From positions 1,364,001 to 1,428,000 of the forward strand of contig JABTUD010000001.1 of assembly GCA_015075555.1 (NCBI GenBank): a DNA stretch of 64,000 bases, written 5' to 3'. Source of the DNA: Thermoflexaceae bacterium. Lineage in GTDB: Bacteria > Chloroflexota > Dehalococcoidia > Tepidiformales > Tepidiformaceae. The notes under the pieces were generated by a model. It saw nothing but the letters and a program-made list of their open reading frames with translations, did not search any database and was not told the DNA's origin. Below, piece after piece: positions 58,328-64,000 of the stretch (within the stretch, counting starts at the first letter, position 1; each line of letters starts with the position of its first letter). A program made the position numbers and the translations under genes.

Positions 58328-59074
58328 ATGCTGCCACCGCGCATGGAGATCGAAGTTCACGATACCGGCCCACCGCAGCCGCTCCGGCCTTCGCGCTTTA
58401 CCTTCCCGGATGTTCGTCTCGCCAGGGCCGAAGGTCTCGTCGCCTGGGGCGGGGACTTCGCGCCGGGTACGCTGATTGAGGCCTACCGGCACGGCGTCTT
58501 CCCCTGGCCTCACCGGCAGGAGGAACGGCTCTGGTTCTCTCCCGACCCCCGCGCCATCATCCCGCCCGGGGGGCTGCACATCTCGCGGCGGCTCGCTCGC
58601 ACCATCCGGCAGGGCCGGTTTCGCGTAACCCTCAATGCCGCCTTCGAGCGCGTCATCGATGGGTGCGCCGACCGTGAGGATGAAACCTGGATCACCCCTG
58701 CCTACCGCCGCGGCTACGTTCGCCTGCACGAGCTGGGCTGGGCTCATAGCATCGAGACATGGTCTGCCGACGGCTCGCTGGCGGGCGGGCTCTACGGGGT
58801 GAACACCGGTGGCCTCTTCGGCGCCGAATCCATGTTCCACCGCGTCAGCGATGCGTCGAAGGTGGCTATGGTTGCGATGGTCCAGCATTGCGGCGATGCC
58901 GGGGTCTCCCTCATCGACGTGCAGGTCCTTACCCCGCACGTGCAACGCATGGGCGCCGTGGAGATCCCCCGCGACGAGTACCTGCGCCGCCTGGGCGAGG
59001 TGAAAGACCTGCCCATCAGCTTCTGCGGCAAGTCCGCCCGCACCGCCGCCGGCCCTGCCTCACAGGGCTCATAA
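58328..59074 (+). CDS. aat: Leucyl/phenylalanyl-tRNA-protein transferase
   Basis: 248 residues. FPDVRLARAEGLVAWGGDFAPGTLIEAYRHGVFPW (motif split across about 26-60) and WFSPDPRAIIPP, then the HSIETW and GGLYGVNTGGLFGAESMFHR signature (about 156-175). It adds Leu or Phe to N-terminal Lys/Arg for the N-end rule, which feeds Clp proteases. The start may be ATG 58328 or the in-frame ATG 5 codons later. Confidence 0.95.
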   Translation: MLPPRMEIEVHDTGPPQPLRPSRFTFPDVRLARAEGLVAWGGDFAPGTLIEAYRHGVFPWPHRQEERLWFSPDPRAIIPPGGLHISRRLARTIRQGRFRVTLNAAFERVIDGCADREDETWITPAYRRGYVRLHELGWAHSIETWSADGSLAGGLYGVNTGGLFGAESMFHRVSDASKVAMVAMVQHCGDAGVSLIDVQVLTPHVQRMGAVEIPRDEYLRRLGEVKDLPISFCGKSARTAAGPASQGS

Positions 59075-59123
59075 GCGGGCGATCTTGGACCTCCCGCTGC
59101 GATCGCCCTACGATTCCTGAACC

Positions 59124-60218
59124 ATGTCGACTTTTCGCATTCTGCTGACCCCGGGCGATGGCATTGGGCCCGAAGTGATTGAAGAGGCCGTCAAGGTCCT
59201 CGGCGCGGTCGAGAAGCGCTTCGGCCACGAGTTCCGATACGAAGAAGAGACGATTGGGGGCGCCGCCATCGACCGCTACGGCGTGGCGCTTCGCCCCGAG
59301 ACGGTGGCAGCCGCGCGCCAGTCGCAGGCGGTGCTCTTTGGCGCCGTGGGCGGCCCGAAGTGGGACGATCCGCGGGCGGCGGTGCGGCCCGAAGACGCCA
59401 TTCTTGGCCTGCGCAAGCAGCTTGGCCTCTTCGCCAACCTGCGCCCCGTGCGCGTCCACCCGGCGATGATCGACCAGAGCACCCTCAAGAGCGGCGTGCT
59501 CGGCGGCACCGACATGGTGGTCATCCGCGAGCTCACGGGCGGGCTCTACTTCGGGAAGCCAAAGCGGCGCTGGGAGAACGCCTCAGGGCGCCAGGCGGTC
59601 GATACGCTCCGTTACAGCGAAAAGGAAGTCGCGCGCGTCATGCACGTCGCCTTCCAGCTTGCGCGCGGGCGCCGGAAGAAGGTGACCAGTGTCGACAAGG
59701 CCAACGTGCTTCGCACCGGCCAGATGTGGCGCGAAGTAGCCATTGAGGTGGGGCGGCAGTACCCCGATATCGAGCTCGAACACATCCTCGTGGATGCGTG
59801 CGCGATGTACCTGATCCGCAGGCCGGCGAGCTTCGACGTGATCGTCACGGAGAACATGTTCGGGGACATCCTCACCGACGAGGCGGCGATGCTGGCAGGC
59901 TCGATGGGGATGATGCCATCGGCGAGCCTCGGCCGCCGCCGCAAGGACGGCACGGGGATTGGGCTGTACGAGCCAATCCATGGCAGCGCCCCCGACATCG
60001 TGGGCCAGCGCAAGGCCAACCCCCTTGCGACCATCCTCTCGGCAGCGATGATGTTGCGGCTCTCGCTTGGCCTCGAAGCCGAGGCCGCGGCCATTGAAGC
60101 GGCCGTGGATGCAGTGATTCGCGACGGATACCGCACGCCCGACATCGAAGGCCCCGGGGCGCGCCCCGCCGATACCGCGAAGATGGGCTCCCTCGTCGCA
60201 GAGCGGCTCGGCGCATAG
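59124..60218 (+). CDS. leuB: 3-isopropylmalate dehydrogenase
   Basis: 364 residues. [18 protein letters not shown] near the N-terminus, the substrate Arg/[15 protein letters not shown] region (about 92-106), [20 protein letters not shown] (about 245-264) and [17 protein letters not shown]. It oxidises 3-isopropylmalate, the third leucine-specific step. leuCD lie ~38 kb upstream; no leuA in the window. Confidence 0.97.
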   Translation: MSTFRILLTPGDGIGPEVIEEAVKVLGAVEKRFGHEFRYEEETIGGAAIDRYGVALRPETVAAARQSQAVLFGAVGGPKWDDPRAAVRPEDAILGLRKQLGLFANLRPVRVHPAMIDQSTLKSGVLGGTDMVVIRELTGGLYFGKPKRRWENASGRQAVDTLRYSEKEVARVMHVAFQLARGRRKKVTSVDKANVLRTGQMWREVAIEVGRQYPDIELEHILVDACAMYLIRRPASFDVIVTENMFGDILTDEAAMLAGSMGMMPSASLGRRRKDGTGIGLYEPIHGSAPDIVGQRKANPLATILSAAMMLRLSLGLEAEAAAIEAAVDAVIRDGYRTPDIEGPGARPADTAKMGSLVAERLGA

Positions 60219-60270
60219 GAGGAGCTCCCTCCTCCTCCCTCTAATCGCGCGCCCACGTACCATTGCGCCC

Positions 60271-61854
60271 ATGGCGGAACCGACCGCCCCACCCGGGAAC
60301 CCTGCCCCCTCACGCGGAGGGGGGCTGGCCATCGCCGCCGCGATCGTCGCCTTTGGCTTCCTTGGTTCGCGCGTGCTCGGGATCCTGCGCACCACTGTCA
60401 TCGCGTGGCGCTTTGGCAGCGGGCCCGAGCTCGACGCCTACAACGTCGCCTTCCGGGTTCCGGACCTTATCTTCCAGGTGCTCGCCGGGGCAACGCTGGG
60501 AAGCGCCTTCATTCCCGTCTTCACGCGCCTATACCGCCGGGAGAGCGAGGCGCGCGCCTGGGAGCTGGCCAGCTCGATCCTCAACCTTGTGACGCTGGCA
60601 ACCGCCTGCCTCTGCGCCCTCGCTTTCGTGCTGGCGCCGGTGATAGTCCCGCTCACCGCGCCAGGCCTCGAGCCGGCAGTGGAGGAGCAGGCGGTGTCGC
60701 TCACCCGGCTGATGCTCCTTTCGCCTCTGCTCTTCTCGATGAGCGGAATCGTCACAGGCATCCTCAATGCTCGCCAGCGGTTCTTCCTCCCGGCGCTTGC
60801 ACCGATGCTCTACAACGTCTCAATCATCTTCGGGGCAGCGGTGCTGGCAAAGCCATGGGGGATAGAGGGGCTGGCAACGGGAGTTGTGCTGGGCGCCGCC
60901 GCTCACCTCGCCGTGCAAATGCCCGGCCTCGCTCGCGAACGGATGGCCTACCGGTTCGTGCTCGACTGGAAGGATTCGGCCGTCCGCGAGGTCGGGCGCC
61001 TGATGGGGCCAAGGGTCGTGGGCCTTGCCGCCGCCCAGCTCAACTTCGTAATCGGCACCTATTTCGCTTCGAAGATGGGCGCGGGGGCGATCTCTGCGCT
61101 CATGTACGCGTGGACCATCTCCTCGCTCCCCCTAGCCCTCTTCGGCATGGCGGTCTCGACTGCGGTCTTTCCCCGCCTGGCCGAACAGGCCGCCGATGGG
61201 GACTACGACGCCCTCGCCCACACGGTTTCGGCGGGCTTGCGCATGATCCTGTTCCTGACCGTGCCTGCCGCCATTGGCCTGCTGTTTCTCCGCGACCCGG
61301 CCACCACGCTGCTGCTGCAATGGGGCGAATTCACCCCGCACGACGCCGCCGTGGTCGCTGCCACGCTCGCGTTCTACTGCGGCGGCATCATCCCCCAGGC
61401 GGCGATCGAGATCCACAGCCGGGGATTCTATGCCCTCGGCGATACGCGCACGCCCGTGGGGCTTGCCCTGGTAGCGATGGGATTCAACCTCGTGCTGAGC
61501 GCCCTCCTCTGGGAACGGTTTGGGCTCGAAGGGCTGGCGTTCGCCTTTGCGGCGGCGGCGTGGATCGAATGGGCCTCCCTCTACTACCTCTACCTGCGCC
61601 GCACCGGTGCGCCCGGTGCAGAAGACCTGGGGGCATTCGCCCGCTTTGCCACCTGCGGGGCTGCGATGGCGCTTTTCCTGGCGCTCTCCACATGGTGGTA
61701 CGAGCCCGGTGACCGCACCGATTCGGCCATAGTCGCGGTCGCGGGGTCGGTTGCGGGGGCGGCCTTCTACGCGGGCATGGCGAGCATGCTGCGGCTTCCC
61801 GAGCCTGGCAGCCTGGCGGCGCGCTTCTCCCGCAGCGTGCCCCGGGATGAGTAA
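60271..61854 (+). CDS. murJ: Lipid II flippase MurJ
   Basis: 527 residues with about 14 membrane helices of the MVF/MOP family. GSGPELDAYNVAFRVPDLIFQVLAG motif (about 49-70 as GPELDAYNVAFRVPDL), SALMYAWTISSLPLALFGMAV (about 273-292) and QAAIEIHSRGFYALGDTRTP (about 375-395) are typical MurJ elements. It exports lipid-linked peptidoglycan precursor. Confidence 0.95.
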   Translation: MAEPTAPPGNPAPSRGGGLAIAAAIVAFGFLGSRVLGILRTTVIAWRFGSGPELDAYNVAFRVPDLIFQVLAGATLGSAFIPVFTRLYRRESEARAWELASSILNLVTLATACLCALAFVLAPVIVPLTAPGLEPAVEEQAVSLTRLMLLSPLLFSMSGIVTGILNARQRFFLPALAPMLYNVSIIFGAAVLAKPWGIEGLATGVVLGAAAHLAVQMPGLARERMAYRFVLDWKDSAVREVGRLMGPRVVGLAAAQLNFVIGTYFASKMGAGAISALMYAWTISSLPLALFGMAVSTAVFPRLAEQAADGDYDALAHTVSAGLRMILFLTVPAAIGLLFLRDPATTLLLQWGEFTPHDAAVVAATLAFYCGGIIPQAAIEIHSRGFYALGDTRTPVGLALVAMGFNLVLSALLWERFGLEGLAFAFAAAAWIEWASLYYLYLRRTGAPGAEDLGAFARFATCGAAMALFLALSTWWYEPGDRTDSAIVAVAGSVAGAAFYAGMASMLRLPEPGSLAARFSRSVPRDE

Positions 61855-61904
61855 GCCCGGCCGCCCCCGGGGCGGGCCCTCCCGCGCTCACGTAAACTCG
61901 CGAT

Positions 61905-63266
61905 GTGGGAACGAGCAGGCGCGAACTTGTCGAGGCCTTTCGTGCCGGCGCACACCAGCTCTGGCTGGTTGGTGGGGCATTGCGCGATCGCGAGCTGGGC
62001 GGCCCCGGCTACGACCATGACTACGCGACCAGCGCCCTGCCCGAAGAGGTGGAGGCGATCGCGGCCGGACTTGGCGCCGAAGTGGTCACCGTCGGCAAGA
62101 AGTTCGGCACGATCGGTGTGCTCGTCGATGGCCGCTGGACCGAGATCACGACGTTCCGGGGCGATTCCTATTCGGCCGGCACGCGCTGGCCCGACGTTCG
62201 CTTTGGGACATCAATCGAAGAAGATCTCGCGCGGCGCGACTTCACCGTCAATGCGCTCGCCGAAAACGCTGCCACGGGACAGTTGCTCGACCTCTTTGAC
62301 GGCCGCAACGACATCCGCCGCCGGCTGCTGCGCGCCGTTGGCGAACCGGCTCAGCGCTTTCGCGAAGACCCCCTTCGCATCCTGAGGGGAATGCGCTTTG
62401 CCAGCCAGCTCGACTTCGAAATCGAGCCAGCAACCCTCGATGGAATGGAACAGACCATTGGGCTGCTCTCAACCCTTTCTCAGGAGAGGGTCACCTCGGA
62501 ACTGGACCGGCTGCTGCAAGGCCGGAACCCCGGACGTGGCCTTGCGCTCCTCCGCCAGACCGGCGCCCTCGATGTTGTCCTCCCCGAGCTGGCGCCGATG
62601 GACGGCTGCGAGCAAAACAGCTTCCACCGCTACGACGTCTGGCTGCACACGGTCGCCACCGTGCAGGCTATCGGCCCTGCGGAGCCGAACCTGCGGCTTC
62701 TGCGCTGGGCAGCGCTTCTCCACGATATCGGCAAGCCCGCTGTCCGCCACCGCAAGGCAAATGGCGAGTGGGGCTTCTACCGCCATGAAGTGGTGGGGGC
62801 GCTCCTGGCTGAAGCAATGCTCGATCGGCTGAAGCTGGGTCGCAGGGAGGCCGTTCTAATCCAGCTGCTCATCCGCAGGCACATGGACCGGCCCGATCCC
62901 GGCGACCGGCGATCCGTGCGGCGGTTCATGACAAGGTGCGAAGGCCACTGGCGCGACCTGGTGGCGCTCAAGCGCGCCGACAACGCCAGTCACACTTACG
63001 ACGACGACCCCTATCACCATCGTCTCGAAGTGGCCTGCAAGGAGGCTGAGGCCTCAGATGCCGCCCTGCTGCGTGCCGATAGCCCGCTCACAGGTGACGA
63101 CCTGGTCGCGATCTTCGGCCGGGCGCCCGGGCCCTGGATCGGGCGGATCAAGCAGCGCCTGAGCGCCATGGTGCTTGACGGCGACCTTGCCCCCGGGGAC
63201 CGGGAGCACGCGGAGCGAATCGCCCGCGGGCTGATGGGCCGGCATCGCCCCGGAACTCACGGCTAA
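61905..63266 (+). CDS. cca: CCA tRNA nucleotidyltransferase with HD domain
   Basis: 453 residues from GTG 61905. Nucleotidyltransferase head LWLVGGALRDRELGG (about 18-32) with metal-binding DHD (YDHDYATS), RRDFTVNALAENA (about 107-119), the RNA-binding head/neck helices, and a C-terminal HD phosphohydrolase segment (LLHDIGKPAVRHRK, about 268-281). It adds or repairs the 3' CCA of tRNAs. Confidence 0.95.
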   Translation: MGTSRRELVEAFRAGAHQLWLVGGALRDRELGGPGYDHDYATSALPEEVEAIAAGLGAEVVTVGKKFGTIGVLVDGRWTEITTFRGDSYSAGTRWPDVRFGTSIEEDLARRDFTVNALAENAATGQLLDLFDGRNDIRRRLLRAVGEPAQRFREDPLRILRGMRFASQLDFEIEPATLDGMEQTIGLLSTLSQERVTSELDRLLQGRNPGRGLALLRQTGALDVVLPELAPMDGCEQNSFHRYDVWLHTVATVQAIGPAEPNLRLLRWAALLHDIGKPAVRHRKANGEWGFYRHEVVGALLAEAMLDRLKLGRREAVLIQLLIRRHMDRPDPGDRRSVRRFMTRCEGHWRDLVALKRADNASHTYDDDPYHHRLEVACKEAEASDAALLRADSPLTGDDLVAIFGRAPGPWIGRIKQRLSAMVLDGDLAPGDREHAERIARGLMGRHRPGTHG

Positions 63267-63433
63267 GCTGACGCCGGGCAGGCGAGAGGACCGGGGCACC
63301 GTGGCGAGCTCTCGCTCATTTCTTGGGGCTGTGAGATCGGGATACACGGGGATTCGCTCATCCGCGGACTGCCCACTCCGGCGCGATACTCAAGACGTGA
63401 TAGCGGCTTACGTACACATAGGAGAGGGCCGAA

Positions 63434-64000
63434 CATGCGAAGGCTGAACGACATCAAACTGCTTCCGAAGCTCATGGCGCTGTTTCTCATAGTCGGGATT
63501 GTGCCGCTGGTGGTCGTGGCGCTCATTGCCCGTGGCCAGGCGTCGAGCTCGCTGGACGCTGCAGCGGAGGCAAAGGTGGCGGAGCTGGCCTTCAATGCCA
63601 GCGACAAGCTCGACCGCAACCTGTTCGAGCGCTATGGCGACGTGCAGGCGTATGCGCTCAGCGAGCCAGCGAAATCGATGGACCCCAAGAAGCTGAACGA
63701 GTGGATGAACAAGATGATGGGCACATATTCGCCCATCTACAGCCTGATGGTTGTGGCAGATGCGTCCGGGAAGATCGTGGCCGCTAACACCGTGGACCTC
63801 GATGGCAAACCGCTCGACACCGATTCGCTTGTGGGCCGCGACGTGAAATCCGAAGCGTGGTTCAAGACTGCGGTTGGCGGCACGCTCGCAGCCAACCAGA
63901 CCTTCGTCGAAGACCTGCATGAGGACACGCTGATGGGCGAAGTCTTCGGTGCTGGTGAGCGCGCGCGGGCCATGTCGTTTACCTTCCCCATCCGCGACGA
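63434..64000 (+). CDS. Membrane sensor/chemoreceptor, N-terminal part (runs off right edge)
   Basis: 189 codons from ATG 63434 (AGGAGAGGG upstream) to the window end. A membrane helix (KLMALFLIVGIVPLVVVALI, about 13-32) is followed by a dCACHE-like sensor domain (YSPIYSLMVVADASGKIVAANTVDLDG, VGRDVKSEAWFKTAVGG, DLHEDTLMG). Such N-termini belong to methyl-accepting chemotaxis proteins, histidine kinases or cyclic-di-GMP enzymes; the output domain is outside the window. Confidence 0.82.

Overview
This is a high-GC bacterial chromosome segment whose gene content best fits a Chloroflexota lineage, perhaps Dehalococcoidia or Tepidiformia-like. The pointers are a class F sortase, many secreted proteins with Thr/Pro or Ser/Pro linkers, an HspR-type heat-shock operon, an F420-type oxidoreductase and frequent GTG starts. 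The assignment is inferred from gene content only; no rRNA or tRNA gene was found to anchor it.

About 1-20 kb is mostly a cell-surface and exported-protein region. It holds a matrixin-like metalloprotease, a second exported protein cut by the left edge, a lipoprotein/glycosyltransferase/epimerase operon, two further large surface proteins, a class F sortase, two paralogous membrane-anchored beta-domain proteins, a RodZ-like HTH membrane protein, a CAP-domain protein, a 1238-residue lamin-tail protein and an LPXTG-like anchored protein. That last gene has a c-di-GMP-I (GEMM) riboswitch in its leader. Three of the exported proteins share an undescribed ~70-residue GWN...PGGPxFxNT...AYW domain. 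Alanine dehydrogenase lies inside this region.

About 19-34 kb is biosynthetic and mixed: leuCD, an F420-type oxidoreductase, a Tat-exported protein, dapA, a secreted esterase, a methyltransferase, plsX, a SurA-N-like exported protein that appears frameshifted, a truncated LuxR fragment joined to a compositionally different exported-protein fragment, a VOC protein, an SDR, an enoyl-CoA hydratase and a DUF4349 lipoprotein. A ~60 bp relic of a second dapA-like gene follows the F420-type gene.

About 34-40 kb is the heat-shock locus: hsp20 divergent from dnaJ-hspR-[four-helix-bundle gene]-clpC. The four-helix-bundle (S23/IVP-like) gene is enclosed by 31-bp inverted repeats (30/31 identical). The left repeat supplies the last codons of hspR, so the gene looks like a small cassette inserted into the operon.

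About 40-46 kb is nitrogen assimilation (amt-glnB-glnA) followed by a PLP decarboxylase and two coiled-coil proteins. GlnB lacks the T-loop tyrosines and GlnA has Phe at the adenylylation tyrosine, so both classical covalent switches appear lost. About 46-50 kb carries tupABC (tungstate uptake), a Trm112-like protein and a small metal-binding membrane protein. From 49.7 to 51 kb, and again at 39.9-40.2 kb, there is a family of palindromic noncoding repeats ending in CCTCANN heptamer tracts that resemble the ends of the four-helix-bundle cassette.

About 51-64 kb is mainly housekeeping: a DMT transporter, a thiolase-like protein, ychF, a LysM/M23 peptidase, rho, a thioesterase, aat, leuB, murJ, cca, and the start of a membrane chemoreceptor or sensor that runs off the right edge.
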